A DNA stretch of 64,000 nt from Galbula dea (Eukaryota; Chordata; Aves; Piciformes; Galbulidae): assembly GCA_013399015.1 (NCBI GenBank), contig VWZX01005643.1, positions 229,711-293,710 on the forward strand, read 5' to 3'. Under the pieces are notes generated by a model. The model saw only the letters and a list, made by a program, of their open reading frames with translations. It was not told the DNA's origin and made no database searches. Made by a program: the position numbers and the translations under genes. Of this stretch, positions 37,701 through 47,100 are shown in pieces. The first letter of the stretch is position 1. Every line of letters starts with the position of its first letter.

Positions 37701-40539
37701 AATATAAAAGATAAAGACCAATTTATGTGAGTGAATGAAGACAGAAGGAGTCAAAAACAGAACAAGAACAAACAAATTAAGTTTTTCCAAATGCAGGGAA
37801 AATGCCTAGTGACAGTAAGACCATTTATGTAGTAGAAAAGTGCTGGGAAATCTGCACAGCTGAGTCTGTCACTGGAGATGTTTTATTCAAGGCTAGACTT
37901 AATACCACATCTGTCAAAAATGGTCTGAGAAAGGGAAAATCAGCTCTGCCACGAAGTAGGAGGGTGGAAGGGAGGAGAGACAAGAACTTCCTTCCAAGCA
38001 GAACGCTGTAACACCCAGTTGACCACATAAAGTTGTCTACAGTTTGGAATAAGAATGTTTTATTCAGCATGGCTAGTCAGTCATACAAAGCAGTAGAATG
38101 AATACTGAAGATGTACAGCAAATTTGGGAAGCATTCAGTTCCTCAGAAGTTTATACACAGCAGGGACGATGTCCATGGAATAGCCAGAAAAGGGAGGCAG
38201 AGACATTTTCAACCAGGTATCCTAAACTGGTTTCTATAGCACATAGCCACAAGTCAGCACTCTGGTATTTCTTGCTGGCAAGGAAACAGAAGCAGTTTTC
38301 TCATTGCTTTTCTCCAATTTGGTTTCATGTGGTTGAAATTCTTAAACTAAATTAAGGCAAACCCAATGCACTATCCTTCCTCTTCCAGATATAGAGTTCT
38401 CTGGCTTTGGAAAAATTGAGTGTTGACCATGTAAGCAAACCTGTTTCAGTGGGATTACCTGTAGCACAAGGGTTGTGCCACGTGTGTTAAGCTGTTCCCC
38501 AATCAAATAGTGAGGCTACCTATCCCATCAGGTATTTAGTTCAATTTTAAAATGAATAAAAGTCAAGAGTAGTGAAAGATCCATGCTAAGTATATCAATT
38601 ACTAATGCTCTCAGTAGTTTTCATACTTGATACCTACACAAATCCCTTAATTATTATTTGTTTTGTAGGCATGTGAACAATACAGAAATCCCTGTGCCAA
38701 CACATTACTTTGTGGTTTTGACTAGCTGCAAGAACAACTCCTATACTCCACTGAACTGTTTAGGCTCCTTGGATGCTTTGTCTTTTATCCTTCCTCATCG
38801 ACCTGACAACAGTGAAAGCTGTGCTGTAAGTATAGTTCTGTGCTCCCAAGAGCCAAGGAGCTTTGTGACCTGATTTCCAGTGGGAACCACTTGTCTGGAG
38901 GATCTTTAGAAGTTTAAGTGTTTCATTAATTCCCCATGAGCTGAGGGAGAGCTAAGAGCTAAAGTGATGACTAGGAGAGCAAGAAGCTCCAGGAGAGGTG
39001 AGCTGATAGAAAGCAAGGAAGAAGAAGGGAGGATTTGATTAGAGGACATAGAAATGCTGTCACCTGAGAAGGCCTGAGAACAGCAGCACAGCCAACAGGT
39101 TGACGAGATAGCTTTATAGAAGGCTGCAGCATAAATTTGCTCCAGAGCTTATCAGAAGATTTGGACTGTTACTCTCTTCAGTGCAGCTATAAGAATTCCT
39201 CAATCCTTTGTTCCATCTGTATCAGACATTAGACAGTAGGCATTTAAATGGATGGCTCTGCAGTAGAGCTTCATACTTGAATTAAATTCTATGCTTACAC
39301 CTAACAGTGTAAATCTCATGTTCTGTAGCAAACAAAATAAATTAGCTGGGTGTAATATGTATTGTTGAGCTAGTTGAATGTTTATTACATAAACTCTGGG
39401 ATGCTAAAGGTTCCTTAGCTCAGTGTGTGTGCTACAGAGTCCACACACACACACAAATATAGCTGCACAGACTTGAACTGGCCCTCACAGCAACACAATA
39501 GTGTTTATTTAGTTTATTTATAACTGTGAACTCATAACTCTAAACAGGTGCAAACTTGTCCTGGTTAGAAGTAACTTGGGTATCTCCTCATCTGTGGTGT
39601 GGATAATCCACAACAGCCCAATGATATTTTTGGTAGTTGAGAGTTGACTAAATACACAAAATAATTTGCCTGAAATAGTCTTTATACTTTAGAAATTAGC
39701 ATCTGTTATTTCTGAAGCTTAGGAACAAACCCAAACATCATTGCACTTTCTATCCATTGTGTCTTTCAGTGACTCAAAATTAGTGACCCTTTTGTGTCAG
39801 CAGTAGATACTATCAACAGAAAAGCAGATTACCATCTGTTTGCAAAAAAGTTGTAGCAAGAGAATTGAACAGTAACTTTCTTGATTGATTGCTGTTTACA
39901 TTTCCATTGTTTTCCTTGTCTATCTAGTAATTATTATTGCAGTCCAACTATCAAGACCAAGCTGCTGTAAGGACTTCATTCAGGTTGTCAAGTGCCTGTT
40001 GTTTGGCTAGCTGAGCACTGCAGCTAATTTATACTGTAACTAAAACTATCCTTACTTGCATGTTTAAGCATGTCTCAACTGTACTTTGTTGTTAAAGGTC
40101 ATACTTGCTATTTCATCATCATTTTGCTTCTCTGTTACTTTGGAAGTGAGGAGATAAGGAGAGGGGACATCCATGTGATTTTGTTTAGATGAGATCCCTA
40201 AATGCAAGGCTGTAAAAGATGTCTAGGAAAACCTGAAAGAAGTTTTATCAACTGCAGACTTTTAGTCTGCCAAACCAGTTCAAACACTGCTTATTGTCTA
40301 ACACCATCATCAAACAACAGAGTGCCTTGCAGGTGTTTGAACATTATTTGTGTTTGTTTTAGCAGGAAAATAGGACACCTTCAGAATGGGTTGAAGAGAG
40401 AGTCCAGGCTCATGCTGCACGTGTTCGGGATGTGGAGCTGCTAACTGGGCTTGACTTTTACCAGGAAACAAAGGAACCCATCTCTGAGATCTTACAGCTA
40501 AAGACATTTTTGCCAATATTTGAGGCTGAAAGTAACTGA
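10603..40539 (+). CDS. ENPP3: ENPP3, ectonucleotide pyrophosphatase/phosphodiesterase 3 (complete, 25 coding exons)
   Basis: ENPP3 (CD203c) is a type II plasma-membrane ecto-enzyme that cleaves nucleoside triphosphates, dinucleotides and nucleotide sugars with two zinc ions. The 25 exons join without a frame error to 2661 nt, 886 residues plus stop (human 875). Order: cytoplasmic tail 1-34; membrane anchor about 35-57 with a GLGLGLGL run; somatomedin-B domains with eight Cys each (C67-C102 and C111-C146); phosphodiesterase domain from about 168; nuclease-like domain from about 617. Catalytic residues are all present: D180 (SMDGFRAE), nucleophile T218 (PTKTFPNH), D338 and H342 (PDSSGH), D385/H386 (ADHGM) and H495 (GGNHGY). 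A calcium-binding loop, DYNYDGHFD, spans 761-769. About 13 N-glycosylation sequons are visible. ENPP3 is preferred over ENPP1 because of the GLGLG anchor and motifs such as SLNHLLKAPFY, ENTSPLPPTV and DYNYDGHFD. Introns hold CR1 fragments and low-complexity tracts. Confidence 0.98.
11659..11737 (+). CDS. ENPP3: ENPP3 coding exon 2
   Basis: This exon encodes the hydrophobic anchor VLLCALVAVSLGLGLGLGL and a short stalk. It has a TGCCAG acceptor and a GTAAGT donor. Confidence 0.96.
13414..13536 (+). CDS. ENPP3: ENPP3 coding exon 3 (somatomedin-B 1)
   Basis: One complete SMB domain with eight cysteines, including CQCDSGC and EDCCWDYEDTC. It has a CTTACAG acceptor and a GTAGGT donor. Confidence 0.97.
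14453..14578 (+). CDS. ENPP3: ENPP3 coding exon 4 (somatomedin-B 2)
   Basis: The second eight-cysteine SMB domain, with FRCGETR, CSCSDDC and KDCCVNY. It has a TTTTCAG acceptor and a GTAAAT donor. Confidence 0.97.
15010..15070. repeat. T-rich low-complexity tract in ENPP3 intron 4
   Basis: Runs of T (8-10 nt) are separated by single other bases on the plus strand. Confidence 0.75.
15862..15922 (+). CDS. ENPP3: ENPP3 coding exon 5
   Basis: This exon encodes the linker ISWVEEPCETLETPQCPA between SMB2 and the catalytic domain. It has a TTTTAG acceptor and a GTAGGA donor. Confidence 0.95.
18043..18140 (+). CDS. ENPP3: ENPP3 coding exon 6
   Basis: The start of the phosphodiesterase domain: FDLPPLILFSMDGFRAEYL, with metal ligand D180. 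It has a TTGTAG acceptor and a GTAAGT donor. Confidence 0.97.
19670..19749 (+). CDS. ENPP3: ENPP3 coding exon 7 (nucleophile)
   Basis: This exon encodes TCGTHSKYMRAVYPTKTFPN and then HYTIVT. T218 in PTKTFPNH is the catalytic nucleophile. It has a TTGCAG acceptor and a GTAAGT donor. Confidence 0.97.
20295..20414 (+). CDS. ENPP3: ENPP3 coding exon 8
   Basis: Forty codons in phase 0/0 with a TTTGCAG acceptor and a GTAGGT donor: GLYPESHGIIDNNMYDVVLN through KPSWWKGQP. Confidence 0.97.
20484..20566 (+). repeat. uninterrupted purine tract, (AGGAG)n-like, ENPP3 intron 8
   Basis: Eighty-three consecutive A/G bases, mostly repeats of agg-ag units (ggagaggagagg). It starts 70 bp after the exon 8 donor and ends exactly where a minus-orientation CR1 3' end begins. 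Confidence 0.95.
20567..20790 (-). mobile_element. CR1 fragment, ENPP3 intron 8
   Basis: A reverse-complement CR1 tail: ttggaagggacctacaacaatc, tagtccagctgtc, and tgaccaccctctctgtaaag. The right end is approximate. Confidence 0.85.
21054..21163 (+). CDS. ENPP3: ENPP3 coding exon 9
   Basis: This exon encodes IWLTAMSQNLKAGTFFWPGS through LYKVYNG and contains the sequon NGT. It has a CCTACAG acceptor and a GTAAGT donor. Confidence 0.97.
21694..21759 (+). CDS. ENPP3: ENPP3 coding exon 10
   Basis: A 66-nt exon encoding SVTYEQRISEILQWLDYTKS and an E plus AG of an Arg codon. It has a TTTCCCAG acceptor and a GTAATG donor. Confidence 0.95.
22640..22712 (+). CDS. ENPP3: ENPP3 coding exon 11 (metal-ligand loop)
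   Basis: This exon encodes RPDFYTLYIEKPDSSGHSFG and PVSSG, with metal ligands D338 and H342. Residue 336 is Lys where mammalian ENPP1 and ENPP3 have Glu. It has a GACTCAAG acceptor and a GTAAGT donor. Confidence 0.96.
24005..24113 (+). CDS. ENPP3: ENPP3 coding exon 12
   Basis: This exon encodes VIKALQVADQTLGMLMDGLK through NLIVLADH, ending in metal ligands D385 and H386. It has a CTCACAG acceptor and a GTAATG donor. Confidence 0.97.
24275..24403 (+). CDS. ENPP3: ENPP3 coding exon 13
   Basis: This exon encodes GMEKTYCSQLEYMTNYFKQI through NVPKDYFT. It has a CTTTAG acceptor and a GTAAGT donor. Confidence 0.97.
25751..25782 (+). CDS. ENPP3: ENPP3 coding exon 14
   Basis: A 32-nt micro-exon encoding FDSEGIVKNLT, with a sequon completed by Cys (NLT). 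It has a TTAACAG acceptor and a GTGAGT donor. Confidence 0.95.
28157..28220 (-). mobile_element. CR1 3'-end fragment, ENPP3 intron 14
   Basis: aatcacagaatcatagaatt followed by ttggaagggaccttagagaccatctag is the CR1 3' terminus in reverse orientation. It lies about 120 bp before exon 15. Confidence 0.9.
28343..28470 (+). CDS. ENPP3: ENPP3 coding exon 15
   Basis: This exon encodes CKRSPQHFKPYLTPNLPKRF through HLLVDRQWLAV. It has a TTGCACAG acceptor and a GTAACA donor. A CR1 fragment ends about 120 bp upstream. Confidence 0.97.
28953..29150 (-). mobile_element. CR1 fragment, ENPP3 intron 15
   Basis: Reverse-complement CR1 from atcatagaatggctcagg through gccacatccagcctggcctt to gggcaacctgttccagc. 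It looks younger (closer to the family consensus) than the other copies. Confidence 0.93.
30427..30493 (+). CDS. ENPP3: ENPP3 coding exon 16
   Basis: This exon encodes RDESYTSCDGGNHGYNNEFK and SME, with metal ligand H495. It has a CCTTAG acceptor and a GTAAGA donor. Confidence 0.97.
30996..31083 (+). CDS. ENPP3: ENPP3 coding exon 17
   Basis: This exon encodes AIFLAYGPSFKEKTEVDPFE and NIEVYNLMC. It has an ATCTAG acceptor and a GTGAGT donor. Confidence 0.97.
31839..32008 (+). CDS. ENPP3: ENPP3 coding exon 18
   Basis: This exon encodes DLLHITPAPNNGTHGSLNHL, then LKAPFYNPSHAKED and a Cys-containing linker (CPVSQ, GCTC) to the nuclease-like domain. It has a GCCTAG acceptor and a GTAAGT donor. 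Confidence 0.97.
32098..32149 (+). CDS. ENPP3: ENPP3 coding exon 19
   Basis: A 52-nt exon encoding IENVSAVNQRLNLTTEE with two sequons. It has a TTTACAG acceptor and a GTAAGT donor. Confidence 0.94.
32655..33172 (+). mobile_element. CR1 fragment, ENPP3 intron 19
   Basis: Sense-orientation CR1. A reverse-transcriptase C-terminal frame is visible (TPHYKKDIELLEHVQRRAMK, LYNYLKGGGSEVG), and the element ends in the typical tail with aatgattccatgattctatgg. Confidence 0.93.
33343..33497 (+). CDS. ENPP3: ENPP3 coding exon 20
   Basis: The nuclease-like domain begins here: INATNSYHLPYGRPKVLQKK through PLWTAYTVKKP. It has a TTCTAG acceptor and a GTAGGT donor. Confidence 0.96.
34917..35052 (+). CDS. ENPP3: ENPP3 coding exon 21
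   Basis: This exon encodes ENTSPLPPTVSDCLRADVRI through FTRSFLYPP. It has a TTCACAG acceptor and a GTGAGC donor. Confidence 0.96.
35264..35386 (+). repeat. G/T-only low-complexity tract, ENPP3 intron 21
   Basis: Only G and T occur on the plus strand from 35264 to 35340 (77 nt) and again from 35342 to 35386, with one C between. It contains gttggttggtt and (ttg)n blocks and two GGGGG runs. The antisense open frame here (Asn/Gln/Lys-rich) is a composition artefact. Confidence 0.9.
35678..35755 (+). CDS. ENPP3: ENPP3 coding exon 22
   Basis: This exon encodes NYSSSAVEQYDALLTSNIVP and MYTAFR. It has a TATATAG acceptor and a GTAGGT donor. Confidence 0.96.
36936..37068 (+). CDS. ENPP3: ENPP3 coding exon 23 (calcium loop)
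   Basis: This exon encodes EIWDYFHNVLLQKYARERNG, then VNVISGPVFDYNYDGHFD, the EF-hand-like calcium site of the nuclease-like domain. It has a TGGCAG acceptor and a GTAAGT donor. Confidence 0.97.
38669..38825 (+). CDS. ENPP3: ENPP3 coding exon 24
   Basis: This exon encodes HVNNTEIPVPTHYFVVLTSC through PHRPDNSESCA. It has a TTTGTAG acceptor and a GTAAGT donor, phase 0. Confidence 0.97.
39441..39455. repeat. (CA)n microsatellite, ENPP3 intron 24
   Basis: A short ccacacacacacaca run. Confidence 0.9.
40363..40539 (+). CDS. ENPP3: ENPP3 coding exon 25 (last)
   Basis: The C-terminus: ENRTPSEWVEERVQ, RVRDVELLTGLDFYQ, EILQLKTFLPIFE, then the TGA stop at 40537-40539. The acceptor reads TTTTAGCAG, so splicing can start at 40363 (as used here, adding a Gln) or at 40366. 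Confidence 0.96.
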   Translation, partial: QENRTPSEWVEERVQAHAARVRDVELLTGLDFYQETKEPISEILQLKTFLPIFEAESN

Positions 40540-40740
40540 GTATCTGTTAAAAAAAGTGTCAGTCCTTAGAAGAAAGAAAATTTAAATGATTCTAACTGTT
40601 TTGCTTGCAAAGCTATGTAGGAAACATGACTACAGCTCTTCTATATGAAAACACAGAGGAGCTAAATTGTTTCATCAGATTTGTGTTGTTTGGTCAGGTG
40701 TTTTGTGTCAATTGAATAAAAATTACCTAAAGTAAATTAA
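40540..40740 (+). terminator. ENPP3 3' UTR and polyadenylation signal
   Basis: AATAAA lies at 40715-40720, about 175 bp after the stop codon, in an AT-rich context. It is the first canonical signal downstream of the stop and implies a short 3' UTR. Confidence 0.75.
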
Positions 40741-41955
40741 GTCATCACTTCTGAGCCAAGCTTTCAAACAGAGAATGTCTTATTAGTGGTGATTTGAAAA
40801 AGACCTGCAAAAGTACATGTTTCATAGTAGAGATACCCCAGATCTGTAAACTATATGGAAAATATTTCTATAATCAAGTTGGAAAGTAAAACAGTTTGAG
40901 AGGAGTGTGTGTGTTTTTTCTTTCTGCTGATCAGAAAGGTTATGTTTATCTACTACTAGTAGGTCCTGAAATGTTCTGAGTTTCTCTTTCTCACCTATTA
41001 ATGCACATGGAAACTCTGTGTTTAAAAAACTTACCAGACTCACAAAAGTTTGTATATAGTAGAAGTGTCATCTATGATCATCCACTGTGTTTTCCACTTG
41101 AGTTAATTCATTATGCTACTAAAAAGTGAAGTGAAGTTAATGTTAGAGTTAGAATATTCTGTACCCTTCAGAAATCTTAAAACATTATGAACATGAAGAG
41201 GTAACAGAAATACTCTAAGCAGAAGAATTTTGTCTGGATATTGACCTGTGTTTGCAACAATTTTCAAGTGCTTGGCAATACCTAGATGTTTGTGTCTATT
41301 TTTAAAGAGTTAAACCTGAGATTAGAACAAAACTAGTGGTGACATCTGAAAAATAGCCCGTGTTCCTTTCCAAGGTGCCTTTATAGACACAGACTAACTC
41401 ACATGGTGCTGGACACAAATTACTACTGAGGGCAGGTAGGTGAGACAAGGCAGTGGAAATTCCCAGGTTCTGCTATTACAGAACTGTCACACCTTAATTG
41501 AGTGTTGAGCTGATTTTCTCCTCTGAACATGCTGCTCAGCTCACGTAGGAATAACAGCAAACAACTGACCATTTGTCTGCTTGATAGGCACAGTGGGGGA
41601 GTTGTAAAGAAACATGTCAAAGTGCCTGTTACTAGCTCTAGACTCTAGACATATGTCTATTTAAGAAAGGAAGCTTTAAAAGCCTATACAAAAAAACCCC
41701 CACCCTCAAACCACTAGAAGACATTGTTTCCCCCACATCTTAAGATGATCAGTGTATGCACACAGACACCAAACATAGCTTAGCAATATTTACCTTGCAT
41801 CAAGATGTGGGCCCAAGCTGAATGTCAAGATTTGTATCTTTGGTTAAAGTACTACAGCATCTACTTGATCATGGAATTGTATTTCACCCTGCAATACTGT
41901 GGCCTCTAAATCTGTCCATCTAAACTGGAGACTTTGGCAAAACTGCTCAATACAA
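40741..41955. other. intergenic, downstream of ENPP3
   Basis: AT-rich sequence with no recognisable coding segment or repeat family. Confidence 0.6.
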
Positions 41956-41957
41956 CT

Positions 41958-42180
41958 GATTCTGATTAGGAGGAAGTTCTTCACTCTTAGGGTGGTGAGA
42001 CAGTGGAACAGGTTGCCCAGAGAGGCTGTGGAAGCTCCATCTCTGGAAGCTTTTAAGGCCAGGCTGGATGGGACTCTGGGCAACCTAATCTAGTGGAAGG
42101 TGTCCCTGCCAGGCAGGAGGGTTAGAACTAGATGATCTTTAAGGTCCTTTCCAGCTCTGACAATTCTGTGATTCTGTGAT
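41958..42180 (+). mobile_element. CR1 3' fragment, intergenic
   Basis: Sense CR1: attaggaggaagttcttcac, agacagtggaacaggttgcc, aggctggatgggactctggg, ending in the 8-bp-type tail attctgtgattctgtgat. Confidence 0.95.
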
Positions 42181-43265
42181 ATTTATGAATGTATGTTAAG
42201 GCCATCTGGCAACTGATGTGGCACATGAACTAAACTTAAACTTAAACTTATGTGGGCATATAAACCCACTGTCCAGAGAGCTCAGCCACAGCCTACTCTG
42301 CCTGTAATGGTTGGAAGTCAGAAGGAGAGCAAGTGTTTTCCAAGACTGGCTGCAGGGAAGGGCAGATCTCCAGATCTTACTCCATGTGAGAGAAATGTGG
42401 CTAGGGAGAAGAGGAATCTGGTTTTTTCCAGAGGCTTTCCAAGGAAAGACAAATTGCAGATTTTTATTTGCTCTCTAGCTTGTCTATAATCACAGAATCC
42501 AATTGCTGCCTAATGGATGGAACAACTCACTGAAGGCATATGTGGCTTTGCACAAGATTAGGGACTGCAGACAATGGTGTTACCAGCCAAGAGACAGGGT
42601 GGTCTCATGTGGGCAGATGGTGGACACCGACTTTCCTTCCTACCAAAGAAGAGGCTCAAAAAATCTCTCATGTGGCAGTAAGGAAGCCATTTCTCTGGCT
42701 GGTTCTACCTCAGCAACAGTTGTTTACAGATACAATGACAGCAGGAGAGGGTTTAGAACTCACTCTCTTAGGAAAGCCATAGCTGGACAAGTGAATTTTG
42801 ACCACATTGTGACTTCAGTGAGATCAACAGTTCACAGACAGATATATCAACCCATGCCAACTCCAGTTGTGCTTGCAAGGCATATAAAAAAGGCAACTGA
42901 AGGCTTTTAAATCATTTAAAGTGTCTGTTGTGCCACGTAGCTGAAAGAGAAATGAGCTACTGGTTAGGCTCCACATTTTGATGAGGGCATGTTAAGCCAA
43001 AGCTAAGTTATTTTATGTCCTTAAAAACAAAATCTCCAGCTTTTTTTCCTAAATTCTGCCTTTTAGCAGTTCTTCTAATCTGTTTCCAGGCAGGATATCC
43101 ACAGTAATTAAAGAGGATCTCTGAGTGCCTCTAAGGACCACTGATAGAATAATAAGAAGGAAGAACCTGAGAAGACCTCTAACTTGGAGGTTAGGCTAGA
43201 TGTATTTTCTAGATCATTGCAAACATAGTGGATGCTAATACACCAAATTATTTTTTTCTTATCTT
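42181..43265. other. intergenic, no gene seen
   Basis: A 135-codon open stretch at 42503-42910 lacks an ATG start (it opens at TTG) and matches nothing I recognise. No repeat family is identified. Confidence 0.5.
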
Positions 43266-43267
43266 TA

Positions 43268-44110
43268 AGGTGAGTTTCCTGTATTTCAGTTTGTGCCCAT
43301 TGCATCTTGTCCTATCACTGGGCACCACTGGAAATAATCTGGCTCCATTCTTTTTACATTCTCCCTTCAGGCATTTATACACATTTATAAGATTCCCCAG
43401 AGACTTCTCTTCATCAGACTGACCATTCCCAGCTCTCTGCTTTTCTGTCTAGAAGAGGTGCTCCAGTCCCTTAATCACTGTAGTAGCCCTTCACTGAACT
43501 TTCTCTGGTATGTCCATGTCTTTCCAATACTTGGTAGCCCACCACTAGACCTAGTACTCCAGATGTGACCTTATCAGTGCTGAGTAGAGGGGAAGGACTA
43601 TCTGCCCTCACCTGCTGGCAAAATTCCTCCTCATGCAGCCCAGGATACCATTGATCTTCTTTGTCACAAGGGCATATTGCTTGCTTATGTTTAACTTTAT
43701 GTCCACCAGAAACCACAAAGTCTTTTGTGCCAAGCTGCTTTCCAGCTGGGAGGCCCCCAGCATATGCTGGTGCATGGAATTGGCTCTCCCTAGATGCAGG
43801 ACTTTACTCTTCCCCTTGTTTATCTTCATGAGGTTCCTGTCAGCCCATTTCTCCAGCCTGCTGAGATGCCTCAGAAGGGCAGCCTGACCCATGGCTGGCA
43901 TGCCACCCTTCCCAGTTGGGTGCCATCAGCAAACTTGCTGAGTATACACTCTGCCTCTTTACCCAGATGATTAATAAAGATGTTGAGGGTTGTTGGACCC
44001 AGTGCAGACTGCTAGTAACTACTCAGCAATGGGAATGCCTCAAAAGTTGCAAGGCTAACCACTGTGCTTTTTCAGGAATGCTTTTTGAAACCAGTGGGCT
44101 TATTTATTGT
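43268..44110 (-). mobile_element. older, longer CR1 fragment, intergenic
   Basis: In reverse orientation this resembles CR1 through the C-terminal reverse-transcriptase coding region; the minus strand reads KWADRNLMKINKGKSKVLHL and GRANSMHQHMLGASQLESSL. It carries frame breaks and is more diverged than the other copies. The right end is approximate. Confidence 0.88.
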
Positions 44111-47100
44111 TAGGACCTTTTCTTCATGGCAGAATTCAAGCCTGCTATTCTGTAGGCAGGATACAAGAGTTTTCTCAGAGTCCTGAATTTCAGATATGCC
44201 AGACATTTTTGTATGAGCAGCTTAACAGTCATCAGCACAGATGGATTCTAGATCAGATAGCTGTAAATAGAAAACATTCAATTTGATCAACCAAAACCCC
44301 TTTGCAGAGTAACTATGGGAACTAACAATCCTTCTGTGCTTCTTTTATTATCAGGTTCAGGACATGCCACAGAATTCTCTCTTAAATCTCAGAAGTAACC
44401 AGATCTCCAGGGGAAGAAAGAGGACTGAGGGAGAAAGGCTGAGAAAAAGCATTTTGGAAAGGAATGTCCCATCTGCTCTTGCAGGCAAGCCAGTGAATGT
44501 AATTTCCATCTGTCCAGCTGTTCTGGTTTGGATTTTTTTTTCTTTTCTTTTTTATTTTTTCCCCATTGCTGTTCATTTTCAGGAAAAAAAGGTGATAGAT
44601 TTGTGTCTAACTACCAAAGCTACAGCTGTGAATACCATTTCTATCCTCTCTGGAAGATATGAAGGCTATTTCCACCAACTAAGAGTACAAAACATCCTTC
44701 AGAAATGATGGTTGGTTTAAATTCTCCTTATGAATTTCTCCTCCTTCTTAAGCAAAATGATATCTTTTCTGTATCTGGGAGCAAATTTTCATGCAGCAGC
44801 AGATTCCAAAGAGATTCATTTGCAGCTCCCTTTTCCAATCCTCCCCAAGGGGCAGTCCACAATTTTTCACCTCCCCAGTTTATATTCTTCTACATTTTTT
44901 GTTCAGATTAGAGATGCTAGATATCTCCCTAGCACTGTCAAGCATTTCAGATCAGTCTTCAGACACAAGGAGGAAGAAAGGCAGAAAAAAAGAAAAGATG
45001 AAAAAATAGAATATTGAAGTTTCTGTTCCTTGGCATTTATAAATGTTTGACTGCAGACCCACAGGAGAGTTGAGTTTAAACTGTTGCTTACTCTAATTCT
45101 TTCCACAGAATGAGATATCTTGCCTCATTTCCTTGCCTCAGTTATGAGTTAGATCACATTTTATGTGGTATGTGATTTGATTTTATGAGTAGTACATAGT
45201 TCTAGAAACAGTTTAGCTGCATAGGCTTAGGGCACACATGAGATGGTCTTGCATTTGGTTTAGTAAATTTTTGTTTCTGAACATTGTCAACAACTTTCAG
45301 GCTTTGTTTGGCATAGCAAACATGCTTCTGGTGCTTTGGAAGCAAATCATTCCCTATAGTCCTGGCTCCTAAAGGCACACTCAGATGGAGTGACAGCAAA
45401 CAGGATGGTGTTTGTTGGAAAAGCAGAGGTAGGAGGAAAGAGGAGATAGCAGGGAGGCATGTTCCAAAGGGGACTGGCAAGGTTTCCCTAAGAGACTGTG
45501 GGCTGTGGAGGGCACAGGGGCTTGACAGTGACCCCTCTTTGTAGCTGACCCACAACATTGGGTACAAGGAGGAGCCACATCAGTTTCTATCTTCTGTGCA
45601 GTGTGTCACTGGCTGTATCTGTTCTCCAGCATCTTTGGGATTTTTGCTTGACAAATATGCTAACTGATTGCTGTAAAAAATTGGGGAAACACAACTGGTG
45701 AAAGACATAGAGTCAAACAGGAAGTTGTCTAACTGATTTCTGGACTATCTCAGGAACTTTATGAATCTCACTGTAAGAAAGATTATATTTCTTGATAGGA
45801 ATTAATTTGCTATGGTATGTTTATACTGTGATTAATGCAGAATAACTGCAGAGAAAAATAGCACTGACATACTTTGGATGTGCTGGCTAAAGCTTCTGCA
45901 TTATGGATCACTGAGTCCACAGTCTACTTCTTGTCCAACAAAGCTGCAGAATGTTCTGGACAACTATAGTATGGGATAATGATATATGGGACATAATACA
46001 CCAGTGTGTTGTTTATGCCCAGGGATTTTCATGTGTGACATCTTGGATATTTACAGAGGTTTGAGGTGAAACAGAAGAAAACAGTGATTTCCTCCTTTCC
46101 TCTGATAATCTATCTGCTTTTTAACTACTGGGTGTCATTTGTGAACTACTGCCAATTTCTATGCTTCACTTCAGATAGAAATGAGGTGCTCCCTGTTTGT
46201 TGGTGTTTATATAGCCACATGGGCTTGCCTGGACTGAGAGACAGCAACAATGATGTCCTATTGGTCAAGTAGGGGAGAGAAATTGTGTAATTTCTCCTTT
46301 AGACATTATTTCTGAGTGGTTTCACATATGGTTGCCTACAGGTTTGGCCAGCTCAGATCAGATGACACAAGGATTGTGTTGAAGACCTGGAATGTAGCAG
46401 TGAAATTCCAGTAAAGTGGTCTTAGTCATCCTGAAGCCTGTACAGTGTTCACCCAGAGCTTAAGCAGTCTCTTACCTAACCAAAAACTTGCTTCAAAGTG
46501 TAAAAGGATCTCACTGTCACTGGTCACACCTCCATGTCTTGGATTGCTACTTGTCAGTAGCTAAGCTGATTGTTAAGCAGTTGTCCATATGGTTTCTAGA
46601 GGTTGTAGTTGTAGGTACAGACAGAGTAGAGCTGATGTAAGGCTGGCTAATGCACATCAGTGATATGTTTTGTTGCTGTTTAGGATGTGAAGGGGGCTTC
46701 AAAGTGTAAGGGACCACTGAAATACCAGTTACTTCAGAGCTGATTTCAATTTGGAGCAGGGGCAAAGGAAGACACCTTCTGTGATATGGAAAATTAAGTG
46801 CCTATATTCTTACCTCCTTTAATCTCTTCCCAAACAATAAGAGATTTTAAATGCTTGTCTTGTTCAGCAGAGCAAACCCAAAACCAGAGATAAATCACTC
46901 TTCCTGGCTAAATTGCTAACAGTGATAGTGATGAACAGGTAGAGAAAGTAAATTAAAAAAGAGCTATCTATGGAATAGAAAAATGTTAGCAGCAAATAAT
47001 TAGAATGATATGTAAATTTGCTAGGAATGGATTCCAGCTGGGAATTGGAAGACAGATTCTCACCAGTAAGCTTCTGGAACACCTACTCAATGGAAATTGA

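Noticed and set aside
42503..42910. 135-codon open reading frame, plus strand
   Set aside because: It opens at TTG rather than ATG, matches no family I recognise, has overlapping open frames in the same stretch and lies in repeat-flanked intergenic DNA.
45202..45567. 121-residue minus-strand ORF in intergenic DNA
   Set aside because: No family resemblance and no splice-site or promoter context; length is compatible with chance.
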